This document shows, piece by piece, positions 15,409 through 23,800 of a stretch of DNA of 43,792 nt. The stretch is from an uncultured Eubacteriales bacterium (GTDB lineage: Bacteria > Bacillota > Clostridia > Christensenellales > Aristaeellaceae), in NCBI GenBank assembly GCA_902781945.1, contig CACZLE010000012.1, positions 1 to 43,792 on the forward strand, written 5' to 3'. The notes under the pieces were generated by a model. The model was given only the letters and a program-made list of their open reading frames with translations. It was not told the DNA's origin and did no database searches. Made by a program: the position numbers and the translations under genes. Numbering within the stretch: position 1 is the stretch's first letter; every line of letters starts with the position of its first letter.

Positions 15409-16545
15409 ATGCTCTCTTTGCGCGATAAGCTGCGGGCCACCCAGACCGCGCCCCGCCGCCCCGCACCCGTCCGCGCCGCGGCGCAGGATTGCTATGTGCG
15501 GGAAACCCGCTTTCCCCTGCCCGAGGGTACCCGCCTGCCGGACGGCATGCTCTCCCTGATGCAGGGGGACCCGACCATCCCCTGCCATGTGGACCCGGAG
15601 CGGCTGCTGTTTCTGGATACGGAGACCACCGGACTGTCCCATGGCGCGGGCACCGTGGCCTTTCTGGTGGGCGTGGGCGAGATCGAAAACGGCCAATTGA
15701 CCGTCCGTCAATACCTGATGCGGGATTACGACGAGGAGCCTTTCGTGCTCAAAAGAGTGCAGCAGGATCTGAGGGCCTGCCAGGCGCTGGTGACGTACAA
15801 CGGGCGGAGCTTTGATATGCCGCTTTTGCAGACCCGCTTCGTCATGCAGCGCATGCCCTTTGACAGTGACCGCATTCCCCACGCGGACCTGCTGCACACG
15901 GCCCGGCGGGTATGGAAGCTGCGGCTCAAGCGGTGCAACCTGGGCACGCTGGAGGAACTGATCTTCCACGAGCCCCGGGAGGACGATCTGCCGGGAGCCG
16001 AAGTGCCGCAGCGGTATTTCGATTATTTGAAGCAGCACGACTTTTCGCTATTGGAGGACATCCTCAAGCACAATGCCCAGGATATCGCCAGCCTGGCCAG
16101 GCTGCTTTTTAAACTTTGCCAGCTGCACGAAAATCCGCTGTCCGCCGAGCATTTGCAGGACATCTACAGCTTGGGGCGCGTGTATGAAAAGCGCGGAAGG
16201 CAGCAGACCGCCCGCATGTGCTATCGGGCCGCCGACGCGGGCAGCATGAGCGCCCTGAGCCGGGAAAGGCTGGCGGATAATCTGCGAAGGGAAAAGCGTC
16301 CCCGGGACGCGGCGGACATCTATGAAAAGATGATCGCCAGCCGTCAGGGCGGGGTGAAGCCCTACATCGCCCTGGCCAAGCTGCTGGAGCATCGGCTGGG
16401 CAATCCCGAGGCCGCCGCCACGGTGGCCCGGCGCGGGCTGCTCTATCTCAGCGACCTGCCGGAGGGCAGCTACGCCCCCGCGGATTTTGAGGATCTGACC
16501 CGCCGTTACGCACGGCTTTTGCAAAAGGCCCGCCCGCAGGGTTGA
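15409..16545 (+). CDS. YprB-like RNase H-fold exonuclease with TPR-like tail
   Basis: 378 residues. DEDD-type exonuclease motifs: LLFLDTETTGLSHGAGTVAF (first D, E), ALVTYNGRSFDMPLL (second D) and HNAQDIASLARL (final D), as in the RNase_H_2/YprB family. Residues ~245-370 are helical repeats of TPR type (YSLGRVYEKRGRQQTARMCY). The nucleic acid substrate is not established. It follows copy 2 of M15 by 18 bases with a GGAGGAGG SD. Confidence 0.78.
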   Translation: MLSLRDKLRATQTAPRRPAPVRAAAQDCYVRETRFPLPEGTRLPDGMLSLMQGDPTIPCHVDPERLLFLDTETTGLSHGAGTVAFLVGVGEIENGQLTVRQYLMRDYDEEPFVLKRVQQDLRACQALVTYNGRSFDMPLLQTRFVMQRMPFDSDRIPHADLLHTARRVWKLRLKRCNLGTLEELIFHEPREDDLPGAEVPQRYFDYLKQHDFSLLEDILKHNAQDIASLARLLFKLCQLHENPLSAEHLQDIYSLGRVYEKRGRQQTARMCYRAADAGSMSALSRERLADNLRREKRPRDAADIYEKMIASRQGGVKPYIALAKLLEHRLGNPEAAATVARRGLLYLSDLPEGSYAPADFEDLTRRYARLLQKARPQG

Positions 16546-16593
16546 TTTTCCGTTGATGATCATGATATATGCTGATATCGGAGGTAGATAAAC

Positions 16594-17295
16594 ATGGGAC
16601 TGATGGATAATTTCAAGATGCGCAACGCCCTGATCCAGCACCGGAAGGGCAACGTGGCCGCGGCCCGGGCCGTCTATGAGGAGCTGTACGCCAAGGGCGT
16701 GCTGGCCTCGCAGTACATGGTGTCCTGGACCTATATCCTGCTGCGGGAAGGCGGCGAGGAGAATTATAAAAAGGCCAAGGAAATCCTGGCCAAGGCCCAG
16801 AAGGCCCCCGACCTGACGCCCCAGCGCCGCACCGATCTGCTGGTCAATTTCGCCGTGGCCGATTACAAGCTGGGCAATCTGGACAAGGCTGTCGAACTGC
16901 TGGAGCGCGTGCATCAGAAATCCCCCAGCGGCGAGACCTACGGCGCCCTGGGCTATCTGTACATCGAGCAGGGCGACGCCGAAAAGGCGCTAAAGTTTAA
17001 CCTGGACGCCCTGGAATACGACGACGAGGACCCCGTGATCCTGGACAACATCGGCCAGATCTATTACCGGCTGATGGACGATAAGGAAAAGGCCCTGGAA
17101 TACTTCAACAAGGCCCACGAGCAGAAGCCCGGCCAGATCGACACGCTGTGGTTCCTGTCCCGCTACGACCTGGAGGCGGGCAAGAAGGACGAGGCCATCG
17201 ACAAGCTGGAAACGGCCCTGGGCGGCCGCTTCTCCCCCCTCAACCACGTGACCAAGGCCATGGTGGAGGAGGAAATCGCGCGCATCCGCGGATAA
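16594..17295 (+). CDS. Tetratricopeptide-repeat protein
   Basis: 233 residues, no signal peptide. About five TPR units (YELYAKGV region; LVNFAVADYKLGNLDKAVEL; YGALGYLYIEQGDAEKALKF; LDNIGQIYYRLMDDKEKALE; LWFLSRYDLEAGKKDEAIDK). A cytoplasmic scaffold; partners unknown. SD GGAGGT. Confidence 0.8.
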   Translation: MGLMDNFKMRNALIQHRKGNVAAARAVYEELYAKGVLASQYMVSWTYILLREGGEENYKKAKEILAKAQKAPDLTPQRRTDLLVNFAVADYKLGNLDKAVELLERVHQKSPSGETYGALGYLYIEQGDAEKALKFNLDALEYDDEDPVILDNIGQIYYRLMDDKEKALEYFNKAHEQKPGQIDTLWFLSRYDLEAGKKDEAIDKLETALGGRFSPLNHVTKAMVEEEIARIRG

Positions 17296-17318
17296 AGGAG
17301 GACAAGCGCGCATATGCT

Positions 17319-17335
17319 CTCCTGAAAGCAGGAGG
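17319..17335 (+). promoter_or_regulatory. Hairpin covering the dacF Shine-Dalgarno
   Basis: CTCCTG (17319-17324) can pair with CAGGAG (17329-17334) across AAAG; the right arm is part of the SD AGGAGG of dacF. It could lower or tune translation. Simple chance pairing is possible. Confidence 0.35.
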
Positions 17336-17342
17336 GATCGTT

Positions 17343-18509
17343 ATGAAGAATCGTTTTCGCGTCCTCGCCCTTTTGCTGGCGGGGATTTTTGCGTGTCTGA
17401 CCGCTCTGCCCGTCCATGCCGCGCCGCTGGAAACCTCGGCCCCGATCGCCCTATCGGCCCCGGCCTATCAGCTGATCGAGGCGGACACGGGCACGATCAT
17501 CTTTGAAAAGAACGCAGACGAACGGCGGCAGGTGGCCTCGGTGACCAAGCTGATGACGCTGCTGCTCCTGCTGGAGGAGATCAATCAGGGGCGTTTGTCG
17601 CTGACGGATACGGTGACCGTCTCCAAGACCGCCGCGGCGGCCATCGGCTCCACGGCTCTGTTGGACGCGGGCTCCGCCTATCCGGTGGAGGACCTGCTGC
17701 GAGCCACCGTCGTGGCCAGCGGCAACGACAGCGCCGTGGCCCTGGCCGAGCACCTGGCGGGCAGCGAACAGGCCTTTGTGGAGCGGATGAACCAAAAGGC
17801 CGCGGACATGGGCCTGCAAAACACCCATTACGTCAACTGCACCGGCCTGCCTGCTCAGGGCCAATACACCTGCGCCCGAGACGTTGCAACTGTCGCCTGC
17901 GCCGTGGCCCGGTATCCGCTGTACTTCACCTATTCCTCCCTATGGCTCTCGACCCTGACCCATCCCTCGGGCCGGGTCACCGATCTGACCAACACCAACC
18001 GGCTGGTGCGCTTCTATCCCGGCTGCGACGGCATGAAGACCGGCAGCACCAACGAGGCCAAATACTGCATGGCCGCCACCATGGAGAAGGACGGCATGCG
18101 GCTCATCGCCGTGGTGCTGGGGGCGGAAACCAGCCAGAAGCGCTTCGACGATGCCCGGGCCATGCTGGATTACGGCTTTTCGGCCTATCAGCGCACCCAG
18201 GTGATCGCCGCCGGGGACCTGACGGGCTATCAACTGCCCGTGACCCGCAGCAGCCGGGACACCGTGGATATCGCCGTGGGCAAGGGCTTATCGATGCTGC
18301 TGCGCCCGGGGCAGGCGGAAAAGCTACGGGTGGAATTGACGCTGCCCGAATCCGTCCAGGCGCCCATGGCGGCAGGCACCCAGGTGGGCTCCGCCCGGGT
18401 GCTGCTGGACGGGGCGGTGGTGGCCGTGCTGCCCGCCGTGCTGGCCCAGGACGTGCGGCTGCCGGGCTTCCTGGAGGGCTTCCTGCGCATCCGGGAGCAA
18501 TGGCGATAA
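17343..18509 (+). CDS. dacF: D-alanyl-D-alanine carboxypeptidase (S11, DacF-like)
   Basis: 388 residues. Signal peptide to about residue 26 (PVHAA). Penicillin-binding motifs S66-V-T-K69, S126-G-N128 and K232-T-G234 are intact. The C-terminal PBP5-type beta domain (~300-370) precedes an amphipathic end (LPGFLEGFLRIREQWR). It removes terminal D-Ala from peptidoglycan; DacF members act mainly in sporulation. Assignment to DacF rather than DacA is by general resemblance. Confidence 0.85.
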   Translation: MKNRFRVLALLLAGIFACLTALPVHAAPLETSAPIALSAPAYQLIEADTGTIIFEKNADERRQVASVTKLMTLLLLLEEINQGRLSLTDTVTVSKTAAAAIGSTALLDAGSAYPVEDLLRATVVASGNDSAVALAEHLAGSEQAFVERMNQKAADMGLQNTHYVNCTGLPAQGQYTCARDVATVACAVARYPLYFTYSSLWLSTLTHPSGRVTDLTNTNRLVRFYPGCDGMKTGSTNEAKYCMAATMEKDGMRLIAVVLGAETSQKRFDDARAMLDYGFSAYQRTQVIAAGDLTGYQLPVTRSSRDTVDIAVGKGLSMLLRPGQAEKLRVELTLPESVQAPMAAGTQVGSARVLLDGAVVAVLPAVLAQDVRLPGFLEGFLRIREQWR

Positions 18510-18519
18510 AACTTGAAAC

Positions 18520-18548
18520 TTGCCAATCCCCCGCACATGGAGTATAAT
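18520..18548 (+). promoter_or_regulatory. Promoter of the M50-scpA-scpB operon
   Basis: TTGCCA (18520-18525), 17 bases, TATAAT (18543-18548). It excludes the upstream in-frame TTG at 18548 as a start for the M50 gene. Confidence 0.75.
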
Positions 18549-18583
18549 TGTGCGGAGGATTTTCTTTTGAGGAGGCTCTCTTT

Positions 18584-19411
18584 TTGCTGGATTGGATGCG
18601 CACGGATCCCCTGGGATTCTTTACCTTTATGCTCTACCGCGCCCCGGCGGTGCTCATCGCCCTGACGCTGCATGAGATTAGCCACGGCTATGTGGCCTAC
18701 CTTTGCGGAGACCGGACGGCCAAGGACATGGGGCGGCTGTCCCTGAACCCCTTCAAGCACCTGAGCCTGGTGGGCACCGTCATGATGTTCACCGTGGGCA
18801 TGGGCTGGGCCAAGCCGGTGCCGGTAAACCCCAACAACTACCGCCACGGCCGCAGGGACGACTTTTTTGTGTCCATCGCGGGCGTGACGATGAATTTTAT
18901 CCTGTTTACTTTCGCCACGCTGATGATGGTGATCATCAACGAAAAGCTGTGGGACCCGCGGGTTTTTGCGTTCGGCGCCCCCCTGACCACCCGGACGGAT
19001 TTTCTCTCCTTCGCCGGGTCCAACTTTACCGAAATCCTGTACGGCGGGCAGAACATCCTGGCGGAGGCCGTGGGCAACGGCTATTACCGGGTGCTGGACG
19101 CGGCCAGCTATATGCAGACGCCCTGGCTGATCCACCTGCAAAGGTTCTTTTATCAGTTCGCCTTCTGCAATCTGGGCATGTGCGTATTCAATCTGCTGCC
19201 TTTCCCGCCCCTGGACGGCTTTCACGTGTTCAACGATATCCTGCTGCGGGGCAGGCTGCAGCTGAACGCCCAGGCCTTCCGCGTTTCCATGCTGGTGCTG
19301 CTGGTGGGCATGAACGTAACCAACATCTTTTCCCGGCTCATTTCCGCCGTGACCCATTTTATCCAAAGCGGCATGCTGAGCGCCTTTCTGTCGCTTTTCG
19401 GTCTGTCGTAA
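18584..19411 (+). CDS. Site-2-type membrane zinc protease (M50)
   Basis: 275 residues. HEISH (30-34) zinc motif in the first helix; NLLPFPPLDGF near residue 207 supplies the third ligand. Several hydrophobic helices. It belongs to the compact M50 group without PDZ that usually precedes scpA in Firmicutes. Start TTG 18584, 9 bases after GGAGG and downstream of the promoter; ATG 18596 is the alternative. Substrate unknown. Confidence 0.83.
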   Translation: MLDWMRTDPLGFFTFMLYRAPAVLIALTLHEISHGYVAYLCGDRTAKDMGRLSLNPFKHLSLVGTVMMFTVGMGWAKPVPVNPNNYRHGRRDDFFVSIAGVTMNFILFTFATLMMVIINEKLWDPRVFAFGAPLTTRTDFLSFAGSNFTEILYGGQNILAEAVGNGYYRVLDAASYMQTPWLIHLQRFFYQFAFCNLGMCVFNLLPFPPLDGFHVFNDILLRGRLQLNAQAFRVSMLVLLVGMNVTNIFSRLISAVTHFIQSGMLSAFLSLFGLS

Positions 19412-19423
19412 AGGAGGCGGAGC

Positions 19424-20137
19424 ATGGAAATCACCTACCATCTGAGCCAATTCGACGGGCCGCTGGACATGCTGCTGTTTATGCTGGACAAGGCCAAGAT
19501 CGATATCCGGGATATCTTTATCTCCGAGATCACCGATCAGTATATCCAGGCCGTGCACAATTCACCGGAATTGGACATGGAGGAAGCCAGCGCCTTCATC
19601 GCCGTGGCGGCACGGCTGTTGGAGATCAAGAGCTACAAGCTGCTGCCCCGCCCGCCAGCCGAGGAGGAGGAAGACCCCGAGGCGGCCTTCATCCGCCAAT
19701 TGGAGGAATACGCCGCCTTCAAGCAGATCGCCCAGGAGATGCAGTCCTTTGAAAAGGCCGCCGCCCTGGTCTATCACAAGCTGCCTGAAGAATATCCCCT
19801 GCCGCCGCCTTCCTATGAGATCACGGGCCTGACTCTGGAGGGCCTGATCAACGCCTTTGCCCGGGTGATGGCCCGGGCGGAAAAGGACGACGAGGAAGAA
19901 ACCCCGGCCCGGGCGCGGAATATCATCCGGGACGAGCACACGGTGCCCATGTGCATGGCCCATATCCTGCGCACGGTCCGTCACGGCAGCGTGCCCTTCC
20001 AGTCGCTGCTCAGCGTCCACGCCTCCCGGGAGGAAGTGGTCACCCTGTTTCTGGCCCTGCTGGAGCTGCTCAAGCTGGGCAAGATCACCTGCGCGCAGGA
20101 AGGAGTTTACGGCGATATCACGGTCTCCTGCGCCTGA
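19424..20137 (+). CDS. scpA: Segregation and condensation protein A
   Basis: 237 residues. The kleisin of the SMC-ScpA-ScpB condensin. FDGPLDMLLFMLDKAKIDIR and DIFISEITDQYIQ start, LLEIKSYKLLP, and the C-terminal winged helix (PFQSLLSVHASREEVVTLFL, ALLELLKLGKI) are diagnostic. SD AAGGAGG, 12 bases after the M50 gene; followed by scpB after 17 bases. Confidence 0.93.
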   Translation: MEITYHLSQFDGPLDMLLFMLDKAKIDIRDIFISEITDQYIQAVHNSPELDMEEASAFIAVAARLLEIKSYKLLPRPPAEEEEDPEAAFIRQLEEYAAFKQIAQEMQSFEKAAALVYHKLPEEYPLPPPSYEITGLTLEGLINAFARVMARAEKDDEEETPARARNIIRDEHTVPMCMAHILRTVRHGSVPFQSLLSVHASREEVVTLFLALLELLKLGKITCAQEGVYGDITVSCA

Positions 20138-20154
20138 ATACCGAAAGGAAAAAC

Positions 20155-20688
20155 ATGTCTGATCTGAGTAAAATCCTGGAAGCCATCTTATTTGTTGCCG
20201 GCGAGCCCCTGCAAATCGCCGCCCTGGCCAACGCCCTGGAGGTGACGGAGCTGGAGATTTCCGCCGCCGCGGACGAGCTGGCCAGCGATTATGATTACAA
20301 TCGCCGGGGCATTTGCCTCAAGCGCTTTGGCACCCATATTCAGCTGTCCACCCGGGCGGATTACGCGCCGCAGATCGAAAAGCTGCTGCAGCCCATCCAG
20401 AAGCAGAGCCTGTCCCAGGCCGCCCTGGAAACCCTGGCCGTGGTGGCCTATAAACAGCCTGTGACCCGGCTGGATATCGAGGCCGTGCGCGGGGTGAAAT
20501 GCGATTATTCGGTGCAATCCCTGGTCAATAAGGGATTGATCGAGGAGGTGGGCCGCAAGGAAGCCCTGGGACGGCCCATCCTGTACGGCACGACGGACGC
20601 CTTCTTATCCCACTTCGGCCTGGCCTCGCTGGAGGACCTGCCCCAGCCGCCGGAAAACAAGGCCGACGAGGAGCCTTTGGTGCCCTGA
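20155..20688 (+). CDS. scpB: Segregation and condensation protein B
   Basis: 177 residues. Two winged helices: ILEAILFVAGEPLQIAALAN and LETLAVVAYKQPVTRLDIEA followed by RGV, then LVNKGLIEEVGRKEALGRPI. It dimerises and binds ScpA to control SMC loading at origins. The last gene of the operon; no clear terminator follows before 20764. Confidence 0.93.
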   Translation: MSDLSKILEAILFVAGEPLQIAALANALEVTELEISAAADELASDYDYNRRGICLKRFGTHIQLSTRADYAPQIEKLLQPIQKQSLSQAALETLAVVAYKQPVTRLDIEAVRGVKCDYSVQSLVNKGLIEEVGRKEALGRPILYGTTDAFLSHFGLASLEDLPQPPENKADEEPLVP

Positions 20689-20763
20689 AATTCGCCATAA
20701 TCGCTCCATTTTACAGGGCCGGAATCCGGGCATAATATTTCTGCTTGTTTCACCTTTTCATGC

Positions 20764-20792
20764 TTGACGAATCTGTACATATTTGGTATAAT
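20764..20792 (+). promoter_or_regulatory. Promoter of the pilus/adhesin locus
   Basis: TTGACG (20764-20769), 17 bases, TATAAT (20787-20792). It is about 90 bases before the adhesin start. Confidence 0.8.
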
Positions 20793-20799
20793 ATCTTGT

Positions 20800-20884
20800 A
20801 TGCAATAGAATGCTGTTCCACAAGCCTGTGGGACGTGCAAATGCCTTTTAGTACAGGAGCTGTACGGAAAGATTGAGGGATTTG
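20800..20884 (+). promoter_or_regulatory. Structured 5' leader of the adhesin mRNA
   Basis: The leader holds two clear inverted repeats: TTCCACA/TGTGGGA around AGCC (~20816-20833) and GTACAG/CTGTAC around GAG (~20851-20865), followed by the SD GAGGG. I could not match it to a known riboswitch class. It may be a protein- or RNA-controlled leader, or simply stabilising hairpins. Confidence 0.45.
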
Positions 20885-23800
20885 ATGAAGAAGCTGTTCC
20901 GTAAGGGACTGAGCTTGATGCTGGCTCTGATTCTGATGCTGGCGCCCGTCGCCTCAGGGGCATCAGACGGGGAGCACTATGCCGGGACCGTAACGGAATA
21001 TGGAGAGGAAGAAACGGGCTATCTGGAGACTTACCTGTCCCAGACGGCAACCGTTGCTTCAGTCACCCCCGAAACGCCTGCTCCGGTGGAATCTATCCTC
21101 CCCGAGCTCGCAGAAGCCCCCGCACAAACGAATAGCGAAGAAACGCCCGCTGCCGTGGTCCCCTCTATCGAGACCGCCGCTCCGGCGTCCTTTGAGGAAC
21201 CCACCGACACTTCCGCGGACAGCGCTCCCGCTGCGCCTGCGGATGTTTTTGTGCCGTCAACGGATACGCCCGACGACGAAACGCCCGATGAAATCCCGGA
21301 CGAAACGCCTGCCGACGAGCCCGAAAGCACGCCTACCGATGCTCCCGTTGAAACGCCTGAACCTTCCACCGGGGAGGATGGCGGAGACACGACCGACGAA
21401 ACGCCGGAAGCAGGGCCTGCCGATACGCCTTCGGATACCCTCCCCGATGAGGAACCCGGGGATGCGCCCACTGAGGAGCCTGGAGATGTAACCATCGACG
21501 AGCCCGGGGAAGGCTCCGACGAAACCCCGACCGACGAACCCGGTAACGAGACGGAGGATCAGCCCGGCGATACGCCCGCTGAGGACGTGGAAACCGGCGA
21601 CGGCAATGAGGAGACCCCCACCGAGGAAGAACCTGCCGCCCCCATCGTGATCACCGGCGTGGACAGCAAATCCTTCCTCTACCTGGGCGATACCATGACC
21701 TGGCGCGTGCAGGCGGAGAACGCGGAATCCATCGCCTACACCATCACGGATGAATACAACAACCCGCTGGCCTCCGGCACCGCGGACGCGGAAGGCCTGA
21801 TTCAGTTTACCCCCGCCCACGCTTTCGTCTATAAGATCGCCGTGACCGCCACCGCGGGCGAGCAGCAGGCCCTGGCTATGGGCACCCTGTTCGTTTCCGA
21901 CGGTCCGCTTTCTCTGAATATCGCTCCGGTCTCCCCCTTCGCGGTGGCCGGTGAACAGCCCCTGACGTCCCTGACCGATATTACCGGCGGCGTCCTGCCC
22001 TATACCGTCACCTGGCGTTATCTGGTGGACGGTGCTTTGGCGTACGAGGAAACGAAGACCGTGGCGGAGGGCGCCGTATCCCATGCCTATCTGCCGGAGC
22101 AGGATGGCGAATACACCGTCGCCGTGACCGTGGTGGATCGGGACGGCATCATGGAGCAGCAGTCCATCGTGATCCCCGTATCCGTAAACGAGACGGAAGT
22201 GCCCTGGCAGTGGACCGCCTCCGTGGGTGACGTGGAGCTCACCGGCGACTGGCGCAAGGACCTGCTGGCCGTGGCCCGCACGCAGCTGGGCTATATACAG
22301 AATAACCGCAATTTCCGCATCGACGGCACGGGCCTGCTCAACGCCTACACCCGCTATGGCGATTGGTACGGCGCGCCCTATGCCAAATGGTGCGCCATGT
22401 TCATTTCCTTCTGTCTGGAATACGCGGGCGTGCCCGCTGCCGCCGTGCCCCGGGACGCCAGCTGCACCAACTGGCACCGTGTGTTCTATGGCATGGGCGC
22501 CTATGAAGTGGCGGACGGCTACACTCCCGAGCCCGGCGACCTGATGTTCTTCACCGAGGGCGACAGCATGCTGCTGACCCACGTGGGCATCGTGGAACGG
22601 GTGGAGGACGGCGTGGTCACCACCATCGAGGGCAACGTGGGCGGCACGGTCGGTCGCCGCACCCACAGCATGACCGACTCCGACGTGGCCGGTTATGCCT
22701 CCATGCGCACGCTGATGCGCCTGGCGGGCGTGCTGGAACAGTTTGAGGAGCCCGAGGAGGAGGTCGCCCTGCAGGCGGTCATCTCCACGATGCCCCGCTA
22801 CGGCCTGGTGGGCATGGAAGCCTCCGTGGGCGTCACGGTGACCGGCGGCGAAGCGCCCTACACCATCACCCTCAATCAGGATCAGATCACCGCGCAGGAG
22901 GCGGGCGAAGCCTTCCTGACCGTGGTGCCCGATACCTTTGGCGATTATCCTTTGGCCGCCACGGTGACGGACAGCCTGGGCGATACCGTGCAGGCGGAGA
23001 CCATGCTGCCCGTGTCCTCCGGCGCTGCCGAGCTGCGCGCGGATTGGGAAAGCGCCCTTGCCGCCGTTGCTTTGACCGGCGACGCCAATGCCGACGCGGT
23101 GGCGCTGGCCCTGTCTCAGGTGGGCTATCAGCAGGATGAAAACAGCTTTATCATGAATGAGGAAGGCCAGCGGCTGCCCTACACCCGGTATGGCGATTGG
23201 GCGGGCGTGCCCTTTGGCGCGCGCTGGGACGCTGCCTTTGTCTCCTTCTGCCTCACCTACGCGGGGCGGCAGGTGACCACGGCGGACACCGCCACCCTGA
23301 TTTCCGCCCTGGGCGGCATCCGGGAAAAGGCGGGCTATATTTCCATGCCCGGCGATGTGGCCGTGCTCCAGGCGGAGGATCAGCCCCGGCTGGCCATCGT
23401 GGCGCAGGCTTCGGCGGCCTCCGTGCAGGTGGTGGAAGCCTGGCAGGGCCAGGTGGCGCTGCGGGATTACGACCTGCAGGACGAGACGCTGCTGGGCTTC
23501 GTGAGCCTTAACGCCCAGCCCGAGCCCATGGGCCCGCGGTTTACCGCTCAGGACGAGGTTGCCGTTTATGAGCAGCCCGACCTGGACAGCCCCGTGGTGG
23601 CCGTCATCCCGACTGCGGATACCAAGGTGACCCTGTGGGCGATCTCCGAGGACGAGGAGCCCTGGGCGCAGATTTCCTATGAAGCCATTCTGGGCTATGT
23701 GCCCGCGTCCATGCTGCGGGAGGAGGCGTCCCCCGCCTTTGAGCAGATGGCCACCCTGAATGGCGTCAACATCACCGTCATCGCCGCGCCCGGCGTCTTC

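Noticed and set aside
18548..18583. Upstream TTG start for the M50 protease
   Set aside because: It overlaps the -10 TATAAT, so it cannot be in the transcript from that promoter.
18230..19558. A 442-residue reverse frame over dacF, the M50 gene and scpA
   Set aside because: It spans three genes with strong motifs on the plus strand; a shadow frame.
20800..20870. Cyclic di-GMP-I riboswitch, suggested by GGGACGTGCAAATGCC
   Set aside because: The diagnostic upstream GGGCAAACC segment and the tetraloop/receptor pattern are missing, so I list only an unclassified leader.
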